64,000 bases of DNA from Streptomyces sp. L2 (GTDB taxonomy: Bacteria > Actinomycetota > Actinomycetes > Streptomycetales > Streptomycetaceae): contig NZ_QBDT01000002.1 in assembly GCF_004124325.1 (NCBI RefSeq), positions 1 to 64,000 of the forward strand, written 5' to 3'. Made by a program: the position numbers and the translations under genes. Shown here in pieces: positions 1 through 8,776 of the stretch (its first letter is position 1; every line of letters begins with the position of its first letter). The notes under the pieces were generated by a model. That model made no database searches. It was not told the origin of the DNA and saw only the letters and a program-made list of their open reading frames with translations.

Positions 1-129
1 AACAGGCCCTCGACGCCCTGCGTCGGCAGACCTCGGCTTGCCCTACTGCCAGCCGGACACGGCCCTGGGCATACTCGACATAACGGCACCGGGTCTGGGC
101 GTATGGTGCTGCCCTGCTCACGGCACGTT

Positions 130-482
130 TCTCCCGATCTTTCATCCCGGAATAGTGTTTGATCCCGGAGTGTCGGGTCGCGCCAGGAGAGGGGGGCTTC
201 GCCGGTGAGGCGGCGGGCCATGAGGTCAGTCATGGCGAGGTGGATCATGGCTTCAGAGCGGGCGGGCAGGGTCTCGTAGTCGCGCGCCAAGCGACGGTGG
301 AGCATCAGCCATCCGTAGGTCCGCTCCGCAGTCCAGCGCTTGGGTAGCGGGGTGAATCCTCTGGCTTCGGAGGTACGTTGGACGATTTCCATGCCGGTGC
401 CGAGGGTGGCAGCAGGCTCGACGAGGTACTGGCAGTAGCCGCCCTCCTCCCAGACCTTGCGAATGGCGCCGCACACAGCCCG
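130..482 (-). pseudogene. IS5-family transposase, C-terminal remnant
   Basis: Translating the minus strand gives the typical C-terminal end of an IS5-type DDE transposase, including RWTAERTYGWLMLHRRLARD followed by DYETLPARSEAMIH and LMARRLTGE. The sequence starts abruptly near 482, just beside the stop of the Doc toxin gene. There is no start codon, no N-terminal catalytic part and no visible terminal inverted repeat. The reading stays open toward the left edge but loses resemblance to the family below about 130. I read it as a dead fragment left by an insertion and later deletion. Confidence 0.75.
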
Positions 483-506
483 CGTCCCTACACCTGGACG
501 GTGGAC

Positions 507-893
507 TCAGACGACGGTCCAGTCGCGCAGCTGGCGGGCGATCCGGGCGACGCCGAGCGCCCCGGAGGCCGCGTCCCGTACCAGCGCAACGGCTGCCTTG
601 GGCGGATAGTCGAGTTCGCTCGCGTTGAGGATCAGGTAAGCCTCGGTCGCATGCCAGGCGAAGCGCTCGTTGGAATGTTCCAGGCACGGCAGCTTCGCCA
701 GGGTCTGCAGCAGCGCGCCGGCTTTGAGATACAGAGATCCGTAGATGTCGCGCTCCATTGCCCGGGCATTGACCCGGGCGACGGCGGCGTACAGCGGTCC
801 GAGGTCGTCGACCTGTGGATCACCGTCGAGCAGCTCGGCGGCGTGCAGCAGGAACGTGACGTCGAGCGGGTGGAACGGTTCCGGCTGGGTCAC
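507..893 (-). CDS. doc: Doc-type (Fic/DOC fold) toxin of a toxin-antitoxin pair
   Basis: This 128-residue protein has the size and C-terminal signature of Streptomyces Doc-like toxins: LEHSNERFAWHATEAYL, then LDYPPKAAVALVRDAASG and RIARQLRDW. In the Fic/DOC family the core loop HPFxxGNKR positions ATP for transfer of phosphate or AMP to a target; phage P1 Doc phosphorylates EF-Tu. Here the loop is replaced by the variant LEHSNERFAW, which I recall as usual in actinobacterial Doc homologues, so activity is plausible but not proven. The start overlaps the stop of the upstream antitoxin by four bases (ATGA), so translation is probably coupled. The gene abuts an IS5 fragment on its 3' side and looks intact. 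Confidence 0.75.
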   Translation of the reverse strand: MTQPEPFHPLDVTFLLHAAELLDGDPQVDDLGPLYAAVARVNARAMERDIYGSLYLKAGALLQTLAKLPCLEHSNERFAWHATEAYLILNASELDYPPKAAVALVRDAASGALGVARIARQLRDWTVV

Positions 894-1192
894 GCGGCGT
901 GGCCTCGCTCCTGGTGCTGTCCGAGTTCCCGCTGCGCTTCCTCCTCGGCCGCCCGGTACTCGGCATTGGGGTCCAGACTGCTGGACTCAGCAGCGAAAGC
1001 CGCGCCGCTGCGGGCCATGGAAGCCTGGAAGCCGTCCAGGAACTGCCGCTCCACGGCGGTCGCACGGTCGTAGGCGGCGGAGAGGATGTACTCCTGCATG
1101 CTGACACCCTCCTGCTTCGCCGCTGCCGCGATAACGGCCCGCTGCGCAGGGTCGGGGAAGCGAAGATTCATCGCCGTTTTGACATCCGACAT
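890..1192 (-). CDS. Antitoxin partner of the Doc-type toxin
   Basis: About 100 residues starting MSDVKTAMNLRFPDPAQ. The N-terminal part, NLRFPDPAQRAVIAAAAKQE followed by VSMQEYILSAAYDRA, reads like a ribbon-helix-helix DNA-binding domain. The C-terminal half is charged and probably disordered, the usual layout for an antitoxin that wraps its toxin. It lies immediately upstream of doc with an ATGA overlap. An alternative start at 1201 (MDAMSDV) lies inside the palindrome at 1201-1217, and neither start has a clear Shine-Dalgarno, so a leaderless message is possible. The palindrome suggests autorepression by the antitoxin or the complex. I identify it from position, size and fold pattern, not from strong family recognition. 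Confidence 0.65.
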   Translation of the reverse strand: MSDVKTAMNLRFPDPAQRAVIAAAAKQEGVSMQEYILSAAYDRATAVERQFLDGFQASMARSGAAFAAESSSLDPNAEYRAAEEEAQRELGQHQERGHAA

Positions 1193-1200
1193 GGCATCCA

Positions 1201-1217
1201 TGGTACCAGCGGTACCA
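1201..1217. promoter_or_regulatory. Palindromic operator of the toxin-antitoxin operon
   Basis: TGGTACC-AGC-GGTACCA is a perfect inverted repeat with 7-bp arms and a 3-bp spacer, overlapping or immediately preceding the antitoxin start. Such a position fits an autoregulatory antitoxin-binding site. The binding itself is inferred. Confidence 0.5.
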
Positions 1218-1331
1218 CAGGCGTGTCTCGGCACCGGCCAGGACTAGCCGGCCCCGGGCCGTCGGCGAGGACACGCTTGTCCCCAGTCACGGCGGGCGGC
1301 ATAGCGGAAGGAGTTCCGCAGCAGGCTCAGC

Positions 1332-1380
1332 GCCCGGGAGACCACACCGGCCCTTCAGCGGTTGGTGTGGTCTCCCGGGC
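1332..1380 (-). terminator. Terminator hairpin of the 1397-4108 gene
   Basis: GCCCGGGAGACCACACC and GGTGTGGTCTCCCGGGC form perfect 17-bp arms around a 15-base loop, 17 bases past the stop codon. There is no U-tract, as is common in Streptomyces. The same GGGAGACCACACC stem recurs after the paralogues at 16097 and 23738 and, weakened, after 55609. Confidence 0.75.
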
Positions 1381-1396
1381 AACTGACGACGGACGG

Positions 1397-4108
1397 CTAT
1401 CGACGCTCCTCCCGGCGGTGGTCCTCAGCCCGCCGGTCCGCCTCCTCGCGGGCTCGACGGTCCGCCTCCTCGCGAGCCTTGCGGTCGGCTTCCTCCTTGG
1501 CCTTGCGGTCGGCTTCCTCCTTGGCCTTGCGGTCGGCTTCCTCCTTGGCCTTGCGGTCGGCTTCCTCCTTGGCCTTGCGGTCGGCCTCTTCCTTGGCCTT
1601 ACGGTCGGCCTCTTCCTTGGCCTTACGGTCGGCCTCTTCCTTGGCCTTACGGTCGGCCTCTTCCTTGGCCTTACGGTCCGCTTCCTCCTTGGCCTTACGG
1701 TCCGCTTCCTCCTTGGCCTTACGGTCCGCCTCCTCCTTGGCCTTGGCGTCCGCCTCCGCCTTCGCCTTGGCGTCCGCCTCCGCCTTCGCCTTGGCGTCCG
1801 CCTCCTCCTTGGCCTTGGCGTCAGCCTCCGCCTTCGCCTTGGCGTCCGCCTCCTCCTTCGCCTTCTGCGCGGTGTCCTGACCCTTCTTGTCGCCGGCCAG
1901 TTCGTCCTTCACGTCGACCTTGCCGTCACCGTTCGTGTCGCCACGCAAGAAGGCCCGAGGATCCTCGACCTTCTGCCAGGCCCCGTCCTTCTCCACATAT
2001 CCCTGAACGTCGTCGTAGTTCTTGAGGGATGAGTCAGGCATCAACTGGTGCCACGAGCCATCCTTACCATGCCCGTAGAACTGCACTGGCGTGCCCTCGC
2101 CATCCTTCGTCACCTTCCACGACTCACCCGTCTTCGGATCCGACTCCAGAGACCAACTCCTCAACCCACCGAACGTCCCAGGTTGCGGCGCACCAAATTG
2201 GCTCGCATCAATTTCGGGTTGCTTCAAATAGGCAATAGCCTCCTCTCTGGGCACGCTGAAATCCTTCATGACGTTGGTAATCTGTTCCTCTGAGAACTGG
2301 CCGTTCCCGGCTCCCGGCTTGCCCCCGCTTCCGGCCGACTCAGACGCAGCGCCACCACCACGGAAGGTCCCGTGTATCCCTTCCCACACCTTAATGGGCG
2401 TGTAAGTGCTACCCTCCCGTACCTGATTTCCAACCAATTCCATTTTGCCGTAGTCAACGCCCGGCTGATATTTGAAGTAAATCTGACGCAAGAAATCTTG
2501 CTTCGGGCCGTAATCATTGTAGAGGCCGGCCATGTTGTTGATGTAATGATGGTTCTGCTTCACCGCATCGTTCAGGGCGTCCTGCAGGCTTTTATATCCC
2601 CAGCTCATGGCCTCTTTTCCGTCATCCCCGCCGGCAGCCGTCCACTTGTCGTGCTCCAGGAGGCGCACCATGTAGAATGCAGGCGCAGTCAGGGGTGCGT
2701 GACCATCCCCGGAGAGAAGGTTTGGGACGTCGGTCTGTGCTTGCTTTCGGGCGTCCGCCAGGTTGTCAAATCCATATGTCTGTGCAGCCTTATCAGTAAA
2801 GTCTGCATTAATGGGGTCGGGAACTGCATGGCCCGCAATATCCCAGATCTTTCCACCGGGAACAAGCTGCCGGTCAGGGACGCCGGGAGGTCTCAACGGA
2901 ATAGATAATTGGCCATGCGCGTCGACGCCAAGCAGGTCGACCTTGACATGGTAACCGGCGGAGATCTCATCGGGAGTGAGTCCTGCATGGGCGCCGGCAT
3001 CGAAAAGCTGTAGAGGCGTACGATTACCCTTACCGTCGATCAACGTCAACGTGGGTGCTACATTGACGCTGCTTACAGCGGAAAAGGTGCCCTTTGAAAT
3101 ATCGAGAACCCCGTTGACGCCACCCAAGCTAATCTCGGTCTTATTGCCACTGGAGTCCCCCAGAGTGAATTTCGGGTTAACCCCGGCCTTTGCGTGGAAT
3201 TTGAATCCCTCTGCCCCTGCCTCTATGCCCGCTTCTGCGTTCAGGCCTTCCACCGTATAACTACGACCGGTAGGATCGGTATAAGTTGCCTTCGGCGTGA
3301 AACCCTCGTTTGCCTTGAAGGTGACCCCCTTTGTGCCGATCTCGAAGTTCATATTGGCGTGCCCAGCCTCAAACGCGACACTCGAACCATCACGACTACC
3401 CAGCGTAATCTTAGGCTGGATGTTTGCATGGCCCACGAAGGCGACGTCGCCGTTCGATATCTTCAGGCCGGTTCCAGCATCCAGGCCTTCGACCCCGATG
3501 CTCGATCCATTAGTGGCGGTGAACTTGGCCTTCACATTGAGACCGCCGCCCATCTCGATACTCCATCCCCCCTTTTCCGAGAACGCGAATTTTCCTTCCG
3601 CGTATCCTCCCTGCAGCTGGAGAATTCCCCCCTCGACGGGCAACGGCACATTAGGCGCGAACTTGAGCGTGCCCTCAATCTTGCGCCCTTCCTTCTCTGT
3701 GTAAGACGTGGTGACCTCAGCTCCCAGCCCGCTGATCTCGAATGGCTTACCACCAATGGTCACCTTTAGCTTCGGATCGATCTTTACAAAGCCCGAGCCC
3801 GCAAATACATTGCCCCCGACATCCACGGTCTTAAGTTCGAGTTGAGTACCACCTGGACCCTTCAGATTCAGATTCGGGCTGAAACTGGACTTGATCTGGC
3901 CATTCGGGGAAATCTGAAGATTCTTGGCCAGCGAACTACCGCCCGTGCCCGACCCTCCCCCGGTTGGGGCCCCCGTAGCCGCCATGGCGGACGGCGCAGC
4001 TACAGCCGCACCCACGCCCAGAACCGCTCCTAGGGAAAGGCCCATGACGACATATCTGTTTGCCACCGTAATTGAGCTCTTGCGGACCTTCTTGTGACGA
4101 GCAGACAT
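1397..4108 (-). CDS. Secreted helix-tailed protein A (beta-rich repeats, EF-hand-like loop, charged-helix tail)
   Basis: Family not recognised. The start MSARHKKVRKSS at 4108 is chosen because GGAGGATGAA precedes it and because three paralogues begin the same way. Residues 1-42 are a Sec signal ending near SAMA. Residues about 50-430 are beta-rich, with a loose 40-50 residue recurrence (VEGLDAGTGLKI, VEGLNAEAGIEAG) that suggests a stacked or solenoid fold. Next comes a module shared with the genes at 23738 and 55609 (GLRSWSLESDPKTGESW, FYGHGKDGSWHQLMPDSS), then one EF-hand or dockerin-like calcium loop, DTNGDGKVDVKDE, near residue 723. The last 160 or so residues are about 19 copies of an eight-residue unit, KAKEEADR or variants, predicted to form a single charged helix. 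It has its own ECF-like promoter and terminator. Role unknown; I infer a surface or matrix protein. Confidence 0.8.
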   Translation of the reverse strand: MSARHKKVRKSSITVANRYVVMGLSLGAVLGVGAAVAAPSAMAATGAPTGGGSGTGGSSLAKNLQISPNGQIKSSFSPNLNLKGPGGTQLELKTVDVGGNVFAGSGFVKIDPKLKVTIGGKPFEISGLGAEVTTSYTEKEGRKIEGTLKFAPNVPLPVEGGILQLQGGYAEGKFAFSEKGGWSIEMGGGLNVKAKFTATNGSSIGVEGLDAGTGLKISNGDVAFVGHANIQPKITLGSRDGSSVAFEAGHANMNFEIGTKGVTFKANEGFTPKATYTDPTGRSYTVEGLNAEAGIEAGAEGFKFHAKAGVNPKFTLGDSSGNKTEISLGGVNGVLDISKGTFSAVSSVNVAPTLTLIDGKGNRTPLQLFDAGAHAGLTPDEISAGYHVKVDLLGVDAHGQLSIPLRPPGVPDRQLVPGGKIWDIAGHAVPDPINADFTDKAAQTYGFDNLADARKQAQTDVPNLLSGDGHAPLTAPAFYMVRLLEHDKWTAAGGDDGKEAMSWGYKSLQDALNDAVKQNHHYINNMAGLYNDYGPKQDFLRQIYFKYQPGVDYGKMELVGNQVREGSTYTPIKVWEGIHGTFRGGGAASESAGSGGKPGAGNGQFSEEQITNVMKDFSVPREEAIAYLKQPEIDASQFGAPQPGTFGGLRSWSLESDPKTGESWKVTKDGEGTPVQFYGHGKDGSWHQLMPDSSLKNYDDVQGYVEKDGAWQKVEDPRAFLRGDTNGDGKVDVKDELAGDKKGQDTAQKAKEEADAKAKAEADAKAKEEADAKAKAEADAKAKAEADAKAKEEADRKAKEEADRKAKEEADRKAKEEADRKAKEEADRKAKEEADRKAKEEADRKAKEEADRKAKEEADRKAKEEADRKAKEEADRKAREEADRRAREEADRRAEDHRREERR
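1410..1882 (-). repeat. 24-bp tandem repeats encoding the KAKEEADR tail
   Basis: About 19 imperfect tandem copies of a 24-bp unit, for example ttggccttacggtcggcctc on the plus strand. They encode eight-residue units of Lys, Ala, Glu, Asp and Arg. Neighbouring units are often identical at the DNA level, which suggests recent homogenisation or slippage. Confidence 0.9.
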
Positions 4109-4280
4109 TTCATCCTCCATGGATACAGAAAGAGAGCCAGGTGAATCCGGACAGGCGCCGGGCAGAGTCGGAGTCCTTGCCAGCGGCGGCGTTGGACCTG
4201 CCGCGTCGTGGGTCGATCCCGCCGAGGGACCGGGTGGCCCTGTCCGGACTATGTGGTGAATCACTGATGCCGGCAGCGGG

Positions 4281-4310
4281 TATGACCCGTGCGGTACCGG
4301 CCCTGTTACG
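4281..4310 (-). promoter_or_regulatory. ECF-like promoter of helix-tailed gene A
   Basis: On the minus strand: GCGTAAC, 18 bases, then GGGTCATA. The AAC complement is at 4305-4307 and the GTC complement at 4284-4286. The layout matches the other five promoters described here. The predicted start point leaves a leader of about 170 bases. Confidence 0.65.
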
Positions 4311-4321
4311 CACTTCGCGAT

Positions 4322-4335
4322 GTGACGCGGATCAC
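4322..4335. promoter_or_regulatory. Crp-like palindrome upstream of gene A promoter
   Basis: The minus strand reads GTGATCCGCGTCAC, a perfect match to GTG-N6-GNCAC, which I recall as the Streptomyces Crp consensus. It lies 11 bases upstream of the -35 element. Confidence 0.45.
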
Positions 4336-4939
4336 CATTGCCCTGCGCCTTCGAGCACCGGCCCATTGCCCTCGTCGCGGGCGACGGGGCGGTTTGGGAC
4401 GTGGCGTATCACCGGCTATGGACGCCAGAGATAGTGCGCTGTTCTCAGGCTGGGAGAGTGGCCTGTCGGCCGCCGGTTTCCTGACCTGTGCGACCAGCCT
4501 GCCGGTGCGGCGAGAGGCACGTATGGGGCGTTCCAAGGCTCGCCGCTGTCCTCCGCGACGACGGCGAGCGGATCTGAGGCGCCCCGAAGTTCTCGGACAG
4601 CCGTCCCCATAGGCTCGAAGTCCAGAACGGTGGAGAGAGCATGTGACACAGATGCTTCTTCGGCCGGTGGGTGCCGGTGCCTCTCGCGTGGGTCGCCCGC
4701 ACGTCAGAAACACGCCTCGACGGGTGAGACACCCGCAATGCTGTGGAACAGCCCACGCTTTCGAAGTGCCGAACTTGCGTTCTGTGTGGGGCGGCGGGGT
4801 GTCAGCGGGTGATGCAATGCTGCTTGTTCAATGTTGAACGCGCGACCGTGATGACGGTGTTGAAGCATGGTGGGGAAGATGACGCCGACGCCCTGATAGG
4901 TGCGGTCGGCAAGGAGGAGGATCTGGCGGGTCAGACAGA

Positions 4940-5219
4940 CAGGCTTGGACAATGCCGTGGGCGCGAGCTGCGGTCAGGTCGTGGTGGCGGTGGCGTACAC
5001 GGCTGGAGCCATCCCGAGACGTACCGGATCAGAGGCGCCCTCACCCCTCCGTCCGCCGACAACATCCGCCGGTGGTGCGAGGCGTGCGGCGTCGCCGACC
5101 AGGCCGCCGACATCGTCGCCCAGTCCCACAGTGCGGAGTCGGAGTGGCGACGCAACGTCCGGCTCACGGAACTGGCACAAGTGCGCCGGCACCACACCGT
5201 GATCAGGAAGATTCGGTAG
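4940..5219 (+). pseudogene. XRE-type (HTH_31/DUF5753-like) regulator remnant
   Basis: The plus-strand reading GWSHPETYRI, then LTPPSADNIRRWCEACG and ADQAADIVAQ, resembles the second half of the XRE helix-turn-helix and the start of the linker in DUF5753-type Streptomyces regulators (usual form: GWSxSKVSRIExGxxTPSxxDI). No start is in frame and the upstream half lies in another frame. The fragment runs into the 3' end of the cystatin gene. Probably gene debris. Confidence 0.4.
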
Positions 5220-5826
5220 GAGCTGCCTGCGGCTGCCGCGACGGATGGTCGTGAGTGGCACGCCCGAGATGATCATGCATCGCTAAACGTTGCTCCCATG
5301 TCCAACCGCCTACAAGATCGCGCGGATTTGAGTCCGCCTTCAAACGTTGCTCGGATGTTGTCAATGGTGTGAAGGAGGTCAAGGCGCGGGTGTTCTCCCA
5401 GGATTTGTCGTAGACAACCACTTCAACAACCTGGGCACTCGGGTGGTCTACCCGAATCTGAAGCCGAAAATTCGCCCCTGCCACAAGCTGCTTCTCGCCG
5501 CTCTGAACAGCCGCGACATGGTATGCGGCATCGCCTGTCAGGTGCTGCTCTCGATTAGCCTCGGCCACCGCCCATGCCGCAATCTGCTGAATGTAAGAAT
5601 CAGTCACAGTCACCGGATGCCAGCCACCGGTAAAGCCGCCAGGGTTTCGATGCGAACTCAAACGTTGCTCGGACGCCGTTGCCACGGGGGAGTGCGACGC
5701 AGCCATGGCGGGCGCCGCACCAGCCGCACCGATGCCGGCCAGGGCACCCACAGAAAGAGCGACGGCGGCACAACGGCTCGTCAGAACGATCGACATCCGG
5801 GTAACTTTCTTACGGTCTTCGGACAT
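5203..5826 (-). CDS. Secreted cystatin-domain protein (single complete domain)
   Basis: A 207-residue exported protein. The start MSEDRKK at 5826 follows a GGAGGATGAC ribosome-binding site, and residues 1 to about 42 are a Sec signal (AAPAMA). Residues about 60-150 form a cystatin domain: GGWHPV at the N-terminal end, a helix AAWAVAEANREQHL, the first inhibitory hairpin QLVAGANFRLQI (family QxVxG), and KSWENTRALTSF matching the second hairpin, though the usual PW is SW. In eukaryotes this fold inhibits papain-like cysteine proteases. A second GGW segment follows (residues 170-180) but breaks off after about 25 residues, so the protein appears to be a shortened form of the two-domain paralogue at 14710. 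The linker motif SEQRL occurs before both GGW segments. It has an ECF-like promoter. Inhibitory activity is inferred. Confidence 0.75.
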   Translation of the reverse strand: MSEDRKKVTRMSIVLTSRCAAVALSVGALAGIGAAGAAPAMAASHSPVATASEQRLSSHRNPGGFTGGWHPVTVTDSYIQQIAAWAVAEANREQHLTGDAAYHVAAVQSGEKQLVAGANFRLQIRVDHPSAQVVEVVVYDKSWENTRALTSFTPLTTSEQRLKADSNPRDLVGGWTWEQRLAMHDHLGRATHDHPSRQPQAAPTESS

Positions 5827-5954
5827 GTCATCCTCCATTAGTGTGGAAACGAATTCAGTGCCCCGCCATGTCCCATGGAGGTACCCAGGTTTCTTTAGAG
5901 GCCCAGCATCGACTGGAGCCTCCGTTCTCTCGGTCAGCGAGAGGCCTGTACACC

Positions 5955-5985
5955 TATAGGACTCTGCGCAGCTCGCCCCGTTATG
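5955..5985 (-). promoter_or_regulatory. ECF-like promoter of cystatin gene 5203
   Basis: On the minus strand: CATAACGGGG and then GTCCTATAGG, with 17 bases between AAC and GTC (complements at 5980-5982 and 5960-5962). The leader is about 125 bases. Confidence 0.6.
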
Positions 5986-6005
5986 AGGAGTTCCGTCCCT
6001 TCTCC

Positions 6006-6019
6006 GTGACGTGAGTCAC
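6006..6019. promoter_or_regulatory. Crp-like palindrome upstream of cystatin promoter
   Basis: The minus strand reads GTGACTCACGTCAC, a full GTG-N6-GNCAC match, about 20 bases upstream of the -35 element. Confidence 0.45.
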
Positions 6020-6061
6020 CCGCTTCTGCCTGGCGCTACAGGCACAAGCAGGCAACCCCCA

Positions 6062-6245
6062 GCCCGGCAACTGTTGCCCCAGCCGCCGCAACTCGGCATG
6101 GATGCGTGGGACCCCGTAGGTGTGGCGGGAGATGGCATGGATGACCGTGGTCTCGTGGGCCACGGCCGCGTCGGCGGCGTGGCGGGCCGGACGGGGTCTG
6201 GCAGCGGCGAGCCAGGCGGCACCGGACGGGACCTGGGACATGCCC
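6062..6245 (-). pseudogene. IS3-family transposase OrfB remnant
   Basis: The minus-strand translation contains IHAISRHTYGVPRIHAELRR, the diagnostic region between the HTH_21 domain and the integrase core of IS3 OrfB proteins. It has no start and no DDE core, and it ends within about 60 residues. Dead fragment. Confidence 0.7.
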
Positions 6246-6375
6246 TCGTGCTCATGACGGCTCTCATCCATTGGGACCAATCATGTGACTGGACGTGAGG
6301 GGCTCGGCCGTTCGTGGAAGTGAATTTCAAGCCCTGCCCAGGATGCGCAGCTGCTGCTGCGAAAGGTGGACATGA

Positions 6376-8475
6376 GTGATGAGGCATGCAAGGTCCAGAT
6401 TCTGGTGGCGGCGATTATCAGCCGGAGCCGCCATGTGGTGCTGCGTGCTGTCGGCATTCAGCGGATTCGCCAGCGCGGCCGAGCAGCCCGTTCCCCGAGT
6501 GCCGGACGGCTCCGCCCAGGATGCGGCCGCGACGAGTGCGAGTGCCGCCGCGGTGTTGCCGTACCCGTCTCTGTCCGACTACCGGATCAAGGGAATCCAT
6601 CCGGATTCGATGTGGCCAGCAGAGGTGGCGGGGAACAACGCTGGTGCGGTGGGACTTAGTTTTGTCTGGGCGGACTGGGAGCCTGGCGTCAAGGGTGCAC
6701 CGTGCGACAACGGGGAGCAGGAGTTCGGCGGACACTGCTTCCGCATCCCGTCCGAGCTGGATGCGGATGTCAAGGAGTGGACCCGCCTCGGGGTCAAAGT
6801 CATCGCCACCGTGTACGGGACGCCGGCGTGGGCGCGCCAGGGACGCCCGTGCTCACCGGCGCAGCAGGGGCACGAGACTTTCTGTACGCCGAACAACCCG
6901 GCTGACTATGGACGTTTCGCCGGTCTGCTGGCTCAGCGCTACGACGGACTGCACGGGAACGGCCGGATCGCCGACTTTGTGATCGACAACGAGGTCAACA
7001 CCAACGCCCGGTTCGACATCGGCTGCGGCCATGGCACCCCCTGCGACCGGAATGCCTGGCTGGACGCGATTGCGGCGAACTACAACGCCGCCTACGACGC
7101 CGTCATGGTCCAGCAGCCCACCGCCAAGGTGATGACCTCACTGGACAACCACTTCGGCAGGGAATTCGACAGCCCGGACGACTTTGATCCGATGCTGTCG
7201 GGTATGACGGTGCTGGAGGGTCTGGCCGCCCGGGCAGGGACCCGGCAATGGCGGGTGGCTTACCACCCTTACCCGTCGGACCTGCTCCGCCCGGGGTTCT
7301 CCGCCGACGACTACCCCTATGTCACCTACGGCAACATCGGCGTCTTGCTGGGCTGGCTGCACCAGCACTTTCCCCACACGCCGTCCGCGTGGGACGTCGA
7401 ACTCACCGAGAGCGGCATCAACTCCCTGGGCCCATACTCCACCGAACGAGCCCAGGCCGAGCAGCTGTGCAACTCGTTCCGCAATATCCTGGGCACACCC
7501 GGCATCAGCGCCTACCTCTACTTCAACGGAACCGACACCCCGAACGACACCAGCGGATTCACCCCCGGTCTCACGCACGCCAACGGCGTGCCCAAGCAGG
7601 CCTGGCTCACCTGGGCCCTGACCAACCGGAACGACTACTCCTGGCCTGTTCCACCGCACTGCGGCTTCGAGTACCTGCCCTACACCCAGCTCCGCCGCGG
7701 CTACTCCCCCACACGCGGCCACTTCGCCTCCACCCGACTTCTCCCCCACGGCGTCATGCCCGAAATGGCCTGGCGCCTGCTACGCGACCCTCGACCGGGC
7801 ACCATGCCGCTCTTCGAGTGCAAATCCTCCCAACACACGTTCCTCACCAGCGACCCTGGCTGCGAAGGCCAGTTCCCCATGGGGCCCGTCGGATACGCCT
7901 ACACCACCCCCGTCGCAGGCTCCGACCCCCTCTACCGCTGCTCCAACCCCAGCAACGGCGACCACCTCATCACCGCCGACCCTCACTGCGAGGGCTTCCC
8001 CCACAACGACGGACGCCTCGGCTACGCGCTGCCCGACACCCAGCCCCCTCAACCCGTGGCCCTTTACCGCTGCTACCGCCCAGACCTGAACGACCACGTC
8101 ACCACCCTCGACGGCAACTGCGAGGACTACCCCAACATGGACGACCTCCTCGCACGCATCCCCGCTCACCAAGCACCCGGCACCGTCGCCCTCTACCGCT
8201 GCTACAACGCCGATAACGGTGACTACATGGACACCACAAATCCCCGCTGCGAAGGGTCTTCTCAAAAGGACAGCGTCCTGGGCTTCCTCTACACCACCCA
8301 TGTCGCGCACTCCGTACCCCTCTACCGCTGCTACGACCCCGACAGCGGCGACCACCTCACCACCAGCGACCCCCACTGCGAGGGCTACCCCAAGAACGAC
8401 GGACGCCTCGGCTACGCGTTTCCAGGTCAACTTGACCAGCTCGACCCCGACGGCTACACAACACCCGGCCCCTGA
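6376..8475 (+). CDS. Secreted GH-A-like glycoside hydrolase with five Cys-containing C-terminal repeats
   Basis: 699 residues from GTG 6376 (ATG 6379 also possible), preceded by GAAAGGTGGA. Residues 1-34 form a signal peptide. Residues about 60-430 look like a TIM-barrel hydrolase of clan [13 protein letters not shown] gives a likely acid/base Glu206 and [10 protein letters not shown] a likely nucleophile Glu345; [13 protein letters not shown] and VAYHPYP also fit barrel strands. The exact GH family is not recognised. From about residue 475 there are five repeats of roughly 45 residues of the type [19 protein letters not shown] followed by CEGYP and LGYA, similar to DUF5648, each with two Cys that could form a disulfide. 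Paralogues lie at 11610 and 61232. Codon 14 is a TTA, implying bldA dependence. It stands alone on the plus strand between minus-strand genes. Confidence 0.75.
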   Translation: MMRHARSRFWWRRLSAGAAMWCCVLSAFSGFASAAEQPVPRVPDGSAQDAAATSASAAAVLPYPSLSDYRIKGIHPDSMWPAEVAGNNAGAVGLSFVWADWEPGVKGAPCDNGEQEFGGHCFRIPSELDADVKEWTRLGVKVIATVYGTPAWARQGRPCSPAQQGHETFCTPNNPADYGRFAGLLAQRYDGLHGNGRIADFVIDNEVNTNARFDIGCGHGTPCDRNAWLDAIAANYNAAYDAVMVQQPTAKVMTSLDNHFGREFDSPDDFDPMLSGMTVLEGLAARAGTRQWRVAYHPYPSDLLRPGFSADDYPYVTYGNIGVLLGWLHQHFPHTPSAWDVELTESGINSLGPYSTERAQAEQLCNSFRNILGTPGISAYLYFNGTDTPNDTSGFTPGLTHANGVPKQAWLTWALTNRNDYSWPVPPHCGFEYLPYTQLRRGYSPTRGHFASTRLLPHGVMPEMAWRLLRDPRPGTMPLFECKSSQHTFLTSDPGCEGQFPMGPVGYAYTTPVAGSDPLYRCSNPSNGDHLITADPHCEGFPHNDGRLGYALPDTQPPQPVALYRCYRPDLNDHVTTLDGNCEDYPNMDDLLARIPAHQAPGTVALYRCYNADNGDYMDTTNPRCEGSSQKDSVLGFLYTTHVAHSVPLYRCYDPDSGDHLTTSDPHCEGYPKNDGRLGYAFPGQLDQLDPDGYTTPGP

Positions 8476-8776
8476 CGGGCCACCGGACTCCAAGATCCGA
8501 CGGAAACAGTCGAAGGCCTCACACGTGGCGATGGTCAAGACGTCGCCCCGCTCGCCTGGCATCGGCCTGGGCCTGGCGAATCCAGCTGCACAGGGCGCCC
8601 TCAACAGGCCGCGGTAGGAGCGTCGCGGGCGGTGGTGATTGCCGCTGATGCGGGCGGAGGCATGGGCAGAGGGGCCGTGCCTTCTTAGCCGGCAAGGTGG
8701 TCGACGCTCGCGGCCTTGGAAGCCCCGCGCCAGAGCTGCTCCCCAATGCCACATCCAGGTCCAGCCGTGGAGCGCC
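8476..8776. other. Intergenic gap, convergent genes
   Basis: About 300 bases between the converging genes at 6376 and 8777. A short GGCCC/GGGCC stem at the end of the upstream gene may help termination. I see no gene. Confidence 0.4.

Noticed and set aside
899..2032. Long plus-strand frames opposite the 24-bp repeats (also at 16004, 23450, 23589, 55618 and 55682)
   Set aside because: They are antisense shadows of the repeat tails (RSASSLAL or LGLTVGLF repeats), without ribosome-binding sites; the minus-strand frames have signal peptides and promoters.
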